Both the position numbers and the translations under genes were made by a program. Under the pieces are notes generated by a model. That model was not told the DNA's origin. It ran no database searches and was given only the letters and a program-made list of their open reading frames with translations. From assembly GCF_004307425.1 (NCBI RefSeq), contig NZ_SEWZ01000005.1, positions 34,162 through 98,161 on the forward strand: a stretch of DNA of 64,000 nt. The letters run 5' to 3'. The stretch comes from Aquirufa antheringensis. Its GTDB lineage: Bacteria > Bacteroidota > Bacteroidia > Cytophagales > Spirosomataceae. This document shows, one piece after another, positions 16,974-24,642 of this stretch (within the stretch, counting starts at the first letter, position 1; every line of letters starts with the position of its first letter).

Positions 16974-18170
16974 ATGGAAGTTCGGTTCGGATTGAAAGAG
17001 AATTGGCAGCAGTTCAGTTTGTTGGTTTTAGTGAATGCCTTTGTGGGCGGGATGGTCGGACTTGAACGTTCCATTTTGCCTCAATTAGCGGCTCAGGAAT
17101 TTCATATTGCCTCTCATTCAGCCATCTTTTCCTTTATCGTCGTTTTTGGTATTGTCAAAGCCTTAACAAATTACTTCGCTGGTCATTTTGCGAATACATT
17201 GGGCCGTAGACGTTTGTTGATTTACGGTTGGCTTTTTGCGATTCCCATTCCGTTCTTGTTGATGTGGGCGCCTACTTGGAATTGGATTGTGGCTGCTAAT
17301 GTACTTTTGGGAATTAATCAGGGCCTCGCTTGGTCTAGTACCGTGACTATGAAAATCGATCTAGTGGGGGATAAGCAGCGGGGTTTAGCTATGGGAATTA
17401 ATGAATTCGCGGGTTATTTATCTGTCGGTTTAGTGGCGCTTTTAACGGCCTGGATAGCGAATACATACGGAATTAGGCCTTATCCCTTTTATATCGGGAT
17501 AGTATTTGTGTTTTTGGGCTTGTTGATTTCTTGGATTTGGGTGAAAGATACTCGGTCATTTGTCCAAAAAGCGGCCCAAGAAAGTTCCCTCCCTTTACTT
17601 AAAAATCCGTTTTGGGATACTTCTTTATTGCATCGAAATTTAGGAGCTATCTCTCAAGCAGGTCTTGTCAATAATCTGAACGATGGGATGATATGGGGGC
17701 TATTTCCCCTGTTATTAGCTACTAAAGGTTTTGATTTAGGCCAAATAGGGATGATTACGGCCATCTATCCCCTGGTTTGGGGCCTAGCGCAATTAGGGAC
17801 AGGACGTTTATCTGATTTTATTTGCCAAAAAGATTTATTATTTATCGGCATGCTTCTCCAAGCCTTTGCCATATTAGGTCTTATTTGGGCTCAAACATTC
17901 GCCGCTTTTGCCATCCTATCCTTTGTGATAGGCGTAGGAACAGCGGTTGTCTATCCGACTTTTTTAGCATCCATTGCAGAAAACACACACCCAGCTGATC
18001 GAGCCGCTAGTTTAGGCACTTTTCGCCTGTGGCGCGATTTAGGCTATGCTTTTGGTGCTATTTTAACAGGTGTTTTAGCGGACTATTTCGAACTAGAAGT
18101 GAGTGTAATCGTCATTGGATTATTGACGTTGGGTTCCGCGGGGGTGATTAAGTGGAGAATGATGTGTTAA
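16974..18170 (+). CDS. Major facilitator superfamily transporter
   Basis: A 398-residue membrane protein with about 12 hydrophobic segments. The MFS loop motif appears as GHFANTLGRRRLL near residue 75 and again as GRLSDFICQKDLL in the second half. The substrate cannot be told from the sequence. ATG 16974 gives a normal N-terminus. A promoter-like CACCTTTG (16948-16955) lies 18 bases upstream. The stop codon lies in the arm of a 22-base inverted repeat. Confidence 0.85.
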   Translation: MEVRFGLKENWQQFSLLVLVNAFVGGMVGLERSILPQLAAQEFHIASHSAIFSFIVVFGIVKALTNYFAGHFANTLGRRRLLIYGWLFAIPIPFLLMWAPTWNWIVAANVLLGINQGLAWSSTVTMKIDLVGDKQRGLAMGINEFAGYLSVGLVALLTAWIANTYGIRPYPFYIGIVFVFLGLLISWIWVKDTRSFVQKAAQESSLPLLKNPFWDTSLLHRNLGAISQAGLVNNLNDGMIWGLFPLLLATKGFDLGQIGMITAIYPLVWGLAQLGTGRLSDFICQKDLLFIGMLLQAFAILGLIWAQTFAAFAILSFVIGVGTAVVYPTFLASIAENTHPADRAASLGTFRLWRDLGYAFGAILTGVLADYFELEVSVIVIGLLTLGSAGVIKWRMMC

Positions 18171-18232
18171 TGATGATTCTTTTTTAAAATTGTGCTGCGC
18201 AATAATTTTCAAAAAAGAATCATCATTAACAC
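18164..18232 (+). terminator. Long 22-bp inverted repeat containing the MFS stop codon
   Basis: Arms at 18164-18185 and 18211-18232 are perfect complements. Between them are AAAATT (18186-18191) and AATTTT (18204-18209), which extend the stem. The TAA at 18168-18170 lies inside the left arm. A T6 run sits in the left arm and an A6 run in the right, so it could terminate transcription in either direction. Confidence 0.7.
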
Positions 18233-18237
18233 CTGAA

Positions 18238-18415
18238 TAGGGAGGGAAGATGGTAAGTTGTGAATGGTAAATGGTAAATGTTTTCTCCATGCTCTCTACT
18301 CTTTACTCCGGACTTAGTCTCGCAGCGACGACTTAGCCGAAGGCGACTAAATCGCGACGCGATGACTTAGTCGCGAAGCGACGTAAATGACTTAGTCGCG
18401 AAGCGACTTATCTAA
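18238..18415. repeat. Composite repeat with hairpin cluster overlapping a gene end
   Basis: Modules in order: ATGGTAAGTTGTGAATGG words (18249-18278), CATGCTCTCTACTC words (18288-18306), CTCCGGAC (18306-18313), then TTAGTC linkers with hairpins GCC-GAA-GGC, ATCGC-GAC-GCGAT and two copies of GTCGC-GAA-GCGAC. The last copy runs into the coding sequence of the rhodanese-thioredoxin gene. Confidence 0.85.
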
Positions 18416-19099
18416 CTCCTCTTTCCCAATCAATCCCACGCTAGACCACGTCTTAACGCCATTCTTGTACATTTCTAGGTAGGGGATAGCTTCGATTTTC
18501 TTGGATTTTGCAAGCTCTTGGTTTTCGTCTACATCTATTTCAATCAGTTCGACTTTACCGTTTTGAGCTTTAACCCATTCTTTTAAGATAGGGCTTAATT
18601 GCTTGCAAGGGCCGCACCAAGTGGCATTGTAATCGATGATGACCATCGGTTTGCCTTTGATTTTTTCGGCAAAAGTAGCTTCTGTTAAACCGGCAGAACC
18701 TGCTTGTTTCGCTTCGCCAGTAGCGATGGGAAGATTAGCTGATTGCCAAGCTAACATACCTCCTGTTAAATTGACGATAGATTTGAATCCCATTTCTTGT
18801 AGCATTCCTGCGGCTGAAGCAGATCTTGCACCTGAAAGGCAGTAGACGAAAACAGTTTTGTCTTTATCTAAGCCTGAGGCAATTTGTTGGAAAGTCGCTG
18901 AGCTAACATCTGCGTTAAGTGCACCTTCGATGTGGCCTCCTTGGAATTCACCGGCCGTTCTGACATCTAAAATCTGAGCCTTTGATTCAGCTGTTAATGC
19001 TGTTTGGAATTCAGTCGCACCTAGGTCTTGTTGTCCCTCTTTTGGCCCACAAGAAAATAATAATCCAAGGATTAGTAATGAATATAATACGTTTCTCAT
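18392..19099 (-). CDS. Rhodanese-thioredoxin fusion lipoprotein
   Basis: A 235-residue protein. A lipoprotein signal ends in LLFSC (Cys17). Residues 25-125 are a rhodanese with active-site loop YCLSGARSAS, which carries sulfane sulfur on Cys. Residues 130-235 are a thioredoxin with ATWCGPCKQ. It acts on the periplasmic side, probably moving persulfide sulfur and reducing disulfides. The start overlaps the stop of the upstream thioredoxin by four bases. The last six residues (DKSLRD) and the stop are encoded by a GTCGC-GAA-GCGAC hairpin repeat, which suggests the repeat replaced the original end. Confidence 0.9.
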   Translation of the reverse strand: MRNVLYSLLILGLLFSCGPKEGQQDLGATEFQTALTAESKAQILDVRTAGEFQGGHIEGALNADVSSATFQQIASGLDKDKTVFVYCLSGARSASAAGMLQEMGFKSIVNLTGGMLAWQSANLPIATGEAKQAGSAGLTEATFAEKIKGKPMVIIDYNATWCGPCKQLSPILKEWVKAQNGKVELIEIDVDENQELAKSKKIEAIPYLEMYKNGVKTWSSVGLIGKEELDKSLRD

Positions 19100-19395
19100 T
19101 TTGAATGTTGTTTAATGATACCTTCCAAAGTACTCGCAGGAATTACCCCTGATTGACGCCAAACCGACTTACCATCCTTAAATAGGATCATCGTAGGTAC
19201 GGAACGGATTTGGAATTTATCTGCTAAGGTACGATTCTTGTCGACATCGATTTTAATGATTTTGGCAGAATTACCAATTTTAGCCTTTAATTGTTCTAAA
19301 ATAGGTTTTAATTGCTTGCATGGGCCGCACCATTCAGCTGAAAAATCAACTAAAACGGGTTCTGGCGATTTCAATAGGTCTGCGAATTTGCTCAT
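19096..19395 (-). CDS. Thioredoxin
   Basis: A 99-residue single-domain thioredoxin with the active site EWCGPCKQLKP and the cis-proline segment SVPTM. No signal peptide, so it is cytoplasmic. It overlaps the downstream rhodanese-thioredoxin gene by four bases and probably belongs to the operon that starts at the rhodanese gene ending at 19539, interrupted by a 143-base repeat. It fits the regulated sulfur set. Confidence 0.93.
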   Translation of the reverse strand: MSKFADLLKSPEPVLVDFSAEWCGPCKQLKPILEQLKAKIGNSAKIIKIDVDKNRTLADKFQIRSVPTMILFKDGKSVWRQSGVIPASTLEGIIKQHSK

Positions 19396-19399
19396 AATT

Positions 19400-19535
19400 T
19401 GTTAGTTTCTAGTAATCAGTAGTCAGTCGCTGCGCGAGTCATCGCTGCGCGATTTAGTCGATAGTCGCTAGTCAATAGTCCGAGGGAAACATTTATCATT
19501 AACCATTTACCATTCATCATTTACCATTCCTTCTT
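19400..19535. repeat. Composite repeat, reverse orientation, inside an operon
   Basis: TAGTAATCAGTAGTCAGTCG words (19407-19430) and hairpins with GCTGCGC loops (19429-19455) lead into GTCCGAGGGAAA (19478-19489). CATTTACCATT words follow (19490-19528). It lies between two minus-strand genes that are otherwise in operon arrangement. Confidence 0.82.
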
Positions 19536-19538
19536 TTT

Positions 19539-19844
19539 TTATGCTTTAAGTGAAGTCCACGGTCCTCCATTGTACACCTGCGTATAACCGGCAGCTTGCA
19601 ACTGGCGGCGAGCCATTCCACTACGGCTTCCTGAGCGGCAACAAGTAATGATAACCTGATCTTTCTTTAATTTGTTCATATTAGAACCTAAAGTTTGCAA
19701 AGGTAAATTGATGGCGCCTTTGATGTGCCCATCTTTAAATTCTGCGGGAGTGCGAACATCGACTAATGTCGCACCATCCGCTAAAAGTGACTTGAAGTCA
19801 ACCTTTGGACCAAAGCCAAATAAATTTTTAATTAAACCAATCAT
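19539..19844 (-). CDS. Single-domain rhodanese
   Basis: A 101-residue sulfurtransferase. The DVRTPAEFKDGHIKGAINLP segment and the active-site loop CCRSGSRSG are both intact, with Cys as the persulfide carrier. It is preceded by a strong regulatory arrangement: a GTGA-N6-TCAC palindrome and a -7 element end 22 bases before the ATG. It is the first gene of the thioredoxin/rhodanese operon. Confidence 0.9.
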   Translation of the reverse strand: MIGLIKNLFGFGPKVDFKSLLADGATLVDVRTPAEFKDGHIKGAINLPLQTLGSNMNKLKKDQVIITCCRSGSRSGMARRQLQAAGYTQVYNGGPWTSLKA

Positions 19845-19865
19845 TATTTTTTCTGTTTAGTAATA

Positions 19866-19909
19866 CAAATTTACGGTGAACCCTAGGCCTAATTCGTGAT
19901 ATTGGTCAC
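19866..19909 (-). promoter_or_regulatory. Regulated promoter A: GTGA-N6-TCAC operator plus -7 box
   Basis: The operator palindrome is at 19896-19909 (GTGA TATTGG TCAC). On the minus strand the -7 box TAAATTTG is the complement of 19866-19873. Centre-to-centre distance is 33 bases, placing the operator at about -41 relative to the start. It drives the rhodanese gene at 19844. Confidence 0.75.
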
Positions 19910-20158
19910 CACCTAAAATAGTTTGAGTCTTGGGACTTAAGTCACGATTTAATTGAAGTTATCAGGGTAATTTTGCATATTGAATTTGGTAAACATTGGT
20001 CAAATTCTACATTTGAGTATCATACAAAAGTATTATTTTGGTTTAGAGGACATAGGAATAGAAAGGGCTTTTAGTTCTTTCTATTTTCTTTTATAAATGT
20101 AGAGTGGTCCAGGACCAAGAAAATTTGACTTCAATCACACCTTATTAAATCTATACTG
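19910..20158. other. Gene-free leader with a 13-bp palindrome upstream of DUF202
   Basis: Together with promoter A this is a 314-base gap. It holds a perfect palindrome TGGTCC-A-GGACCA at 20105-20117, 42 bases before the DUF202 start, and a hairpin ATAGAAAG...CTTTCTAT at 20058-20084. The palindrome looks like an operator. No coding frame is convincing here. Confidence 0.45.
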
Positions 20159-20446
20159 ATGAACAAAGACTTAATATTAAGAGAAAATTTAGCCATTCAG
20201 CGTACGATTATGGCTAATCAAACCACATTTTTATCTTTTATTCGAACCTCCATGTATTTTCTGGTAGCTGGCTTAAGTGTTCAAAATATTGTTCAATTTA
20301 ACACGATTGGATGGGCGATTTACCTATTTTATGGGATGTCAATTTTAGGGCTTATTATAGGGGTGTTAAATTATTTTAGTCAAAAAAAACGAATAAAGGA
20401 AGCTAAGAAGATGGTGGGAAATGCGGCCAAAGCCTATGTTTTATAG
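20159..20446 (+). CDS. DUF202-family small membrane protein
   Basis: A 95-residue protein with two membrane segments (about residues 30-48 and 52-72) and the family's N-terminal R-E-N-L-A-x-x-R-T-I-M-A-x-x-x-T-x-L-S-F-I-R-T phrase. YidH/DUF202 members are small inner-membrane proteins of unknown role, also found fused to SPX domains in eukaryotes. The gene is convergent with the methyltransferase and overlaps its end by six bases. Confidence 0.85.
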   Translation: MNKDLILRENLAIQRTIMANQTTFLSFIRTSMYFLVAGLSVQNIVQFNTIGWAIYLFYGMSILGLIIGVLNYFSQKKRIKEAKKMVGNAAKAYVL

Positions 20447-21037
20447 TTTTTGACCCACCAATTGTACAACCTCTGCTAAACCCTGGTGAAGTGGACCTTC
20501 GTTTAATGTCCGTTGCTTCTCTTCGTTTACTAGAATTTGTAATCCAGGGAATTCGGCAGCAATAGTTGCAGTAGAAAATAACCATTCTGCGTTTTTAGGT
20601 CCTCCTGAACTTAAACCGAGTTGGCGCTGGTTAAATCCTTCTAAAATAAGTAAGCCGCCAGGTTTAAGCCACGAAACGCATTGCTTGTAAAAGTGTAATC
20701 GAGTCTCCAAGGGCAGATGGAAATAGGTTAAGGCAATGACGTCAAAAGATTCCAAAGGGAATTTTACCAGCGCGGCATCTGCCACTTTATAGTGGATCCG
20801 TATTTTTTCGGCTGAGGCTAATTTTTCCGCTTTTGCTTTCCCTTGTTCACTTAGGTCAAAGGCGTGGACTTCCCATCCTTTTTTGGCAGCAAAAACGGCA
20901 TCTCGTCCCTCTCCAGCACCTGGAAATAAAATGCGGCTCGCGGGTAGGGGTGTGATTTGCTCTTTCATAAAATCATTTGGATTTATTCCATATTGGTATT
21001 CGTCCGCTTGATAACGCTCGTTCCACATTGCTTTCAT
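20441..21037 (-). CDS. SAM-dependent methyltransferase, thiopurine/TehB-like
   Basis: A 198-residue class I methyltransferase. SAM-binding motif I is ILFPGAGEGRDAVFAA, the acidic motif II is VHAFDLS, and DVIALTYFHLP follows. The N-terminus M-W-N-E-R-Y resembles small methyltransferases that act on thiols, thiopurines or tellurite. Its place beside sulfur genes fits a thiol substrate, but this is inference. Confidence 0.82.
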   Translation of the reverse strand: MKAMWNERYQADEYQYGINPNDFMKEQITPLPASRILFPGAGEGRDAVFAAKKGWEVHAFDLSEQGKAKAEKLASAEKIRIHYKVADAALVKFPLESFDVIALTYFHLPLETRLHFYKQCVSWLKPGGLLILEGFNQRQLGLSSGGPKNAEWLFSTATIAAEFPGLQILVNEEKQRTLNEGPLHQGLAEVVQLVGQKL

Positions 21038-21072
21038 TTGTAAAATTTGTAGTTTAGTAAAAAAAAATAATC

Positions 21073-21477
21073 ATGAAAAAAACCTTACTGTTAACCTTAT
21101 TTGTTGCTTTCATTTTTTTTGCAGCTAATGCTCAAACACACAAAGTGGTTGTGCAATTAAATACCTCGGATACCTTAGTTTGGCACGGAGCATTGAAAAA
21201 TATTTCAAATCTTCAAACAGCACTAGGGCCTACTACGCAAATTGAATTAGTCGCTCATGGTTCTGGTATTGGTATCTTAATCGATGGCAAAACAACTCAA
21301 AAATCCAAAGTTGCAGAATTAGCTGCGTCAGGCGTTTTGTTCAAAGCCTGTGAAAATACCATTCGCGAACGTAAAATTGATCGCTCTACTATTTTAACAC
21401 AAGCGGGCACTGTTCCCTCTGGTGTAGCTGAAGTAGTCCTTAAGCAGGAGGCCGGCTGGGCCTATCTCAAATATTAA
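21073..21477 (+). CDS. Secreted DsrE/DsrF-family protein
   Basis: A 134-residue protein with a signal peptide (cleavage near ANAQ) and a DsrE-like fold: HKVVVQLNTSDTLVWHGALKNISNLQTAL, then ELVAHGSGIGIL, and one conserved cysteine in LFKACENTIRERK. Family members bind sulfur on cysteine and hand it on. It is periplasmic here and sits between thiol and sulfide genes. A clear terminator follows. Confidence 0.85.
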   Translation: MKKTLLLTLFVAFIFFAANAQTHKVVVQLNTSDTLVWHGALKNISNLQTALGPTTQIELVAHGSGIGILIDGKTTQKSKVAELAASGVLFKACENTIRERKIDRSTILTQAGTVPSGVAEVVLKQEAGWAYLKY

Positions 21478-21483
21478 ATGGAA

Positions 21484-21509
21484 AGGCCGCCCTAACAGCG
21501 GCCTTTTTT
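21484..21509 (+). terminator. Rho-independent terminator after the DsrE gene
   Basis: AGGCCGC (21484-21490), a seven-base loop, GCGGCCT (21498-21504) and a T run to 21509. It separates the plus-strand gene from the convergent sulfide:quinone oxidoreductase. Confidence 0.92.
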
Positions 21510-21510
21510 C

Positions 21511-22701
21511 TTACATCTTTCCGGGTAGGATTTGATTCCAATACAAATAGGGGAGTAGGTATTTCTTCATTTGGTACATAGACCAGCGCTCTTTTGATTG
21601 ATCCATCGGGAATGTTTCCATTGGGGTATTGTTATAATCGAATTCGGCCAAAACTAATTTATCATATCCTGTAATAATAGGACAAGAGGAATAACCATCA
21701 TAGGAGGCTGACATCGATTTGCCCTTCATTACAGCCAGTAAATTGCTCACTAAAACGGGCGCTTGCTTACGAATAGCTGCTCCAGTTCTAGAAACGGGTA
21801 ATGCAGCAGCATCTCCGCAAGCGAAAATATTTTTGAATGTAGCGTGTTGTAGGGTGTGTTTTTCTACATCGATCCAGCCGGCAGCATTTGCTAAAGGACT
21901 CTTTTTAATGAAGTCCGGTGCCGATTGTGGTGGGGTTACGTGAATCATATCGTATTCAACCCAGTATTCTTGGCCCTTATTCGCTTCGCCTATTCCCACA
22001 AATTTCGCTTTTTTATTAGGTCCATCAATCTCGTCTAACTTAACAAAGAATTGTGTATGTATACCGTATCGAGCAATAACGTTTTTTAAGGTGTTTTCAT
22101 ATTTTTCTACGCCAAAAACGCGCGTACCTCCACTCCAAAATTCCACCTGGCTATCAATGCCCTGTTTTTTGAAATAATCAGCAGCTAAGTACATAATCTT
22201 TTGAGGAGCACCACCGCACTTAATGGGGGTGTGTGGATTGGTGAAAATTGCCTTGCCGCCTCTAGTCTTCTGAATACATTCCCAGGTGTAAGGGGCTGTT
22301 TCGAAACTATAATTAGAGCAAACCCCATTTTTGCCTAGATTTTCTTTTAAGCCTTTTATCTCCCCCCAATTCAATTGGATCCCAGGAGCTGCCACTAAAT
22401 AATCATAACCTACATCGGTTCCATCAGCTAGGGTAACCTTGTTCTCTTCTGGTTTAAAGCCCGAAACCATCTGTTGAATCCACGTGGTTCCGGCAGGGAT
22501 GACCGATGCTTCATCGCGTTCTGTGTCTTGAATATTGAATTCTCCACCACCTACTAAGGTCCAAGCGGGTTGGTAATAATGTTTCTTTGCGCCATCGATG
22601 ATGGCGATGTCTAAAGATGAATCTTTACGTAATAGTTGCGAGGCGATTGAAATACCGGCATTTCCTCCGCCAACGATGACAATATGGTGATGTGTTTTCA
22701 T
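21511..22701 (-). CDS. sqr: Sulfide:quinone oxidoreductase, type II (SQRDL-like)
   Basis: A 396-residue FAD enzyme that oxidises sulfide to a persulfide and reduces quinone at the membrane. The FAD motif VIVGGGNAGIS is at residues 8-18. The redox cysteines align with the mitochondrial type: Cys162 in IKCGGAPQK and Cys340 in SSCPI. The second FAD contact IFACGDAAALP is at about residue 292. Start ATG 22701 is supported by the promoter: the -7 box lies at 22723-22730, so the longer frame from 22725 would begin at the promoter. It is controlled by operator B. Confidence 0.93.
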   Translation of the reverse strand: MKTHHHIVIVGGGNAGISIASQLLRKDSSLDIAIIDGAKKHYYQPAWTLVGGGEFNIQDTERDEASVIPAGTTWIQQMVSGFKPEENKVTLADGTDVGYDYLVAAPGIQLNWGEIKGLKENLGKNGVCSNYSFETAPYTWECIQKTRGGKAIFTNPHTPIKCGGAPQKIMYLAADYFKKQGIDSQVEFWSGGTRVFGVEKYENTLKNVIARYGIHTQFFVKLDEIDGPNKKAKFVGIGEANKGQEYWVEYDMIHVTPPQSAPDFIKKSPLANAAGWIDVEKHTLQHATFKNIFACGDAAALPVSRTGAAIRKQAPVLVSNLLAVMKGKSMSASYDGYSSCPIITGYDKLVLAEFDYNNTPMETFPMDQSKERWSMYQMKKYLLPYLYWNQILPGKM

Positions 22702-22722
22702 GGTTAACAGTCTAAGTTTATT

Positions 22723-22766
22723 CAAAAATAGCTCCTATTTTCTTGCTAAAAAGTGATAAAAGTCAC
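22723..22766 (-). promoter_or_regulatory. Regulated promoter B for sqr
   Basis: Operator GTGA TAAAAG TCAC at 22753-22766. The -7 box on the minus strand is TATTTTTG, complement of 22723-22730. The centre distance is 33 bases. Confidence 0.75.
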
Positions 22767-22778
22767 ATGTCTGTTTTC

Positions 22779-22822
22779 GTGAGTAATATCACGCTTAGGC
22801 AGTAAGAGGCACCCTACCTTTG
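22779..22822 (+). promoter_or_regulatory. Regulated promoter C for the DUF2202 gene
   Basis: Operator CGTGA GTAATA TCACG (core 22779-22792) with -7 box TACCTTTG at 22815-22822. The centre distance is again 33 bases. It is back to back with promoter B, so one short intergenic region carries two operators facing opposite genes. Confidence 0.75.
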
Positions 22823-22844
22823 AGAAAAATATAAATAATCTCAT

Positions 22845-23501
22845 ATGAAAAAGGTCCTATCGTTCGTTGCTGTTCTTGTCTTTTTAAGTAGTTGTGAAAA
22901 AGGAGGTCCTCTAGGGGATGATCAAGGCAATTCGTCTCAAAGTTTGTCCGCCATTCAAGCTACAGTCTCTAGTTTGCCTGTAGAACCATTAGACTCGGCT
23001 GAAAAGCAGCGTGTTTTGTTTATTCGAGAGGAGGAAAAGTTAGCCTACGATGTCTATCAAGCGATGTTTGATAAATATGGGGTTAAGATTTTTCAAAACA
23101 TCCCCAATAGCGAATTGAGCCACATGGAGGCGATGTTAACGATTATAACTAAATACCAATTAGTCGATCCTATGGATAAAAATCCACGCGGCGTTTTTGC
23201 TAATGCAGATCTTCAATCACTGTATAATGCGCTAGTAAGCCAAGGAAATGGGAGCATATTAGCGGCCTATCAAGTGGGGGCAAAAATTGAGGAATTGGAT
23301 ATTTTTGATTTGAATAAATCCATTGCAGTAACTAATAATCAAGATGTTAAATTAGTGTATGATTTTTTAAACAAAGGTAGCCGCAACCACTTACGTTCTT
23401 TTTTCAAGAATTTGACAAATGCGGGAGGCACTTACACCCCTGTTTTTATTACCAAAGCCGAATTTGACGCAATCGTGACAACGCCTACTGAAAAAATGTA
23501 A
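22845..23501 (+). CDS. DUF2202 ferritin-like lipoprotein
   Basis: A 218-residue protein with a lipoprotein signal ending LSSC (Cys16). It has the DUF2202 core: LFIREEEKLAYDVYQAMFDKYG, then NSELSHMEAM and later GSRNHLRSF. The Glu and His residues in these helices fit a ferritin-like di-iron site. The function is unknown. Its own operator links it to the sulfur regulon. Confidence 0.85.
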   Translation: MKKVLSFVAVLVFLSSCEKGGPLGDDQGNSSQSLSAIQATVSSLPVEPLDSAEKQRVLFIREEEKLAYDVYQAMFDKYGVKIFQNIPNSELSHMEAMLTIITKYQLVDPMDKNPRGVFANADLQSLYNALVSQGNGSILAAYQVGAKIEELDIFDLNKSIAVTNNQDVKLVYDFLNKGSRNHLRSFFKNLTNAGGTYTPVFITKAEFDAIVTTPTEKM

Positions 23502-23517
23502 TCATTTATCGTAATAG

Positions 23518-23561
23518 TGACAAAAGTCACAGCGTTTATGCTGATTTATCTAGTCTTTTGT
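23518..23561 (+). promoter_or_regulatory. Regulated promoter D for the cytochrome-soxB operon
   Basis: Operator GTGA CAAAAG TCAC at 23518-23531. TTTG of the -7 element lies at 23558-23561, exactly where it falls in promoter C. The first two -7 bases are GT instead of TA, which suggests strong dependence on an activator. Confidence 0.7.
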
Positions 23562-23590
23562 ACGTTAATAGCTTTAAATATAGTACCTCT

Positions 23591-24637
23591 ATGTCTAATA
23601 CAAGTTCAAATTCAACTCAGCCAGGCTTATTACAAGTATTCCTTTATGCCTTATTAATTGCCCTGTTTGGTCTTTTGGGGTATTTAGGGTTCTCCCATGT
23701 TAGTACAGCTAGTGATGCCACTGATTCTACTCAAGTTTATGTGGAGCCAGATTCTAACTTTACTCATCTTTGGACGGCACCATCGGATTGGCGAATGATG
23801 TATCTAAAGCCAGAGGAGAAAGCACTAGTGGAATATGGTAAAGAGTTAATTGGCCACACATCTGATTATTTAGGGCCAAAGGGTTCTGTTAAGGCTATTT
23901 CCAATGGCATGAATTGCCAAAACTGCCACTTGAATGCAGGTACGCAACCTTGGGGAAATAATTATTTCGCGGTACAATCTACCTATCCTAAATTCAGAGC
24001 TCGTTCAGGGGCCATTGAAGATCAGGTTAAGCGGGTCAATGATTGTTTTGAACGTAGCTTAAATGGCCAGGCATTAGCGGCTGAAAGTAAGGAGATGCGG
24101 GCTATTTTGGCCTATATTAAATGGCTAGGCACGGATGTGAAGAAAGACAAGTCACCTAAAGGATCAGGGATTTTCAAATTAAAAGGCTTAAAACGCGCGA
24201 TTGATCCCGCTAAAGGTGCGGAAGTTTACGCAGCTAAATGCCAGTCCTGTCATCAGGCAGATGGCGGTGGCGTGCTGGCTGAAAATGGGAAGTCGTATAC
24301 TTATCCACCACTTTGGGGACCTCATAGTTATAATCATGGCGCTGGGCTTTACCGGATGTCGAATTTTGCTGGGTATGTGAAATACAACATGCCATTAGGA
24401 GCGAATTACGAGAAACCGCAGTTGACAGATGAGGAAGCTTGGGATTTAGCGGCTTATGTCAATTCCATGCCACGACCGGCTAAAGACTTAAGCAAGGACT
24501 GGCCAGATGTCGCGGGCAAGCCTTTTGACCATCCTTTTGGCCCTTATGCTGATCCTTTTACGGAAGAACAACATAAATATGGCCCATATAAGCCGATTAA
24601 AGAATGGATTGCGAAACACAAGAAGTCTAAAAAATAA
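23591..24637 (+). CDS. Membrane-anchored diheme cytochrome c, thiosulfate dehydrogenase (TsdA)-like
   Basis: A 348-residue protein with one membrane anchor at about residues 13-34 and the rest in the periplasm. Two heme sites are visible: CQNCH at 109-113 and CQSCH at 217-221. Cys152 in RVNDCFERS, 39 residues after the first heme His, sits where TsdA enzymes have an axial heme cysteine ligand. TsdA couples two thiosulfate into tetrathionate or the reverse. ATG 23591 fits the mapped promoter. It is followed by a SoxB-like gene after five bases. Confidence 0.82.
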   Translation: MSNTSSNSTQPGLLQVFLYALLIALFGLLGYLGFSHVSTASDATDSTQVYVEPDSNFTHLWTAPSDWRMMYLKPEEKALVEYGKELIGHTSDYLGPKGSVKAISNGMNCQNCHLNAGTQPWGNNYFAVQSTYPKFRARSGAIEDQVKRVNDCFERSLNGQALAAESKEMRAILAYIKWLGTDVKKDKSPKGSGIFKLKGLKRAIDPAKGAEVYAAKCQSCHQADGGGVLAENGKSYTYPPLWGPHSYNHGAGLYRMSNFAGYVKYNMPLGANYEKPQLTDEEAWDLAAYVNSMPRPAKDLSKDWPDVAGKPFDHPFGPYADPFTEEQHKYGPYKPIKEWIAKHKKSKK

Positions 24638-24642
24638 ACCGA

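Noticed and set aside
19931..19946. GGGACTTAAGTCAC as a seventh operator of the sulfur regulon
   Set aside because: One half-site lacks GTGA and there is no spacer-matched -7 box on either side.
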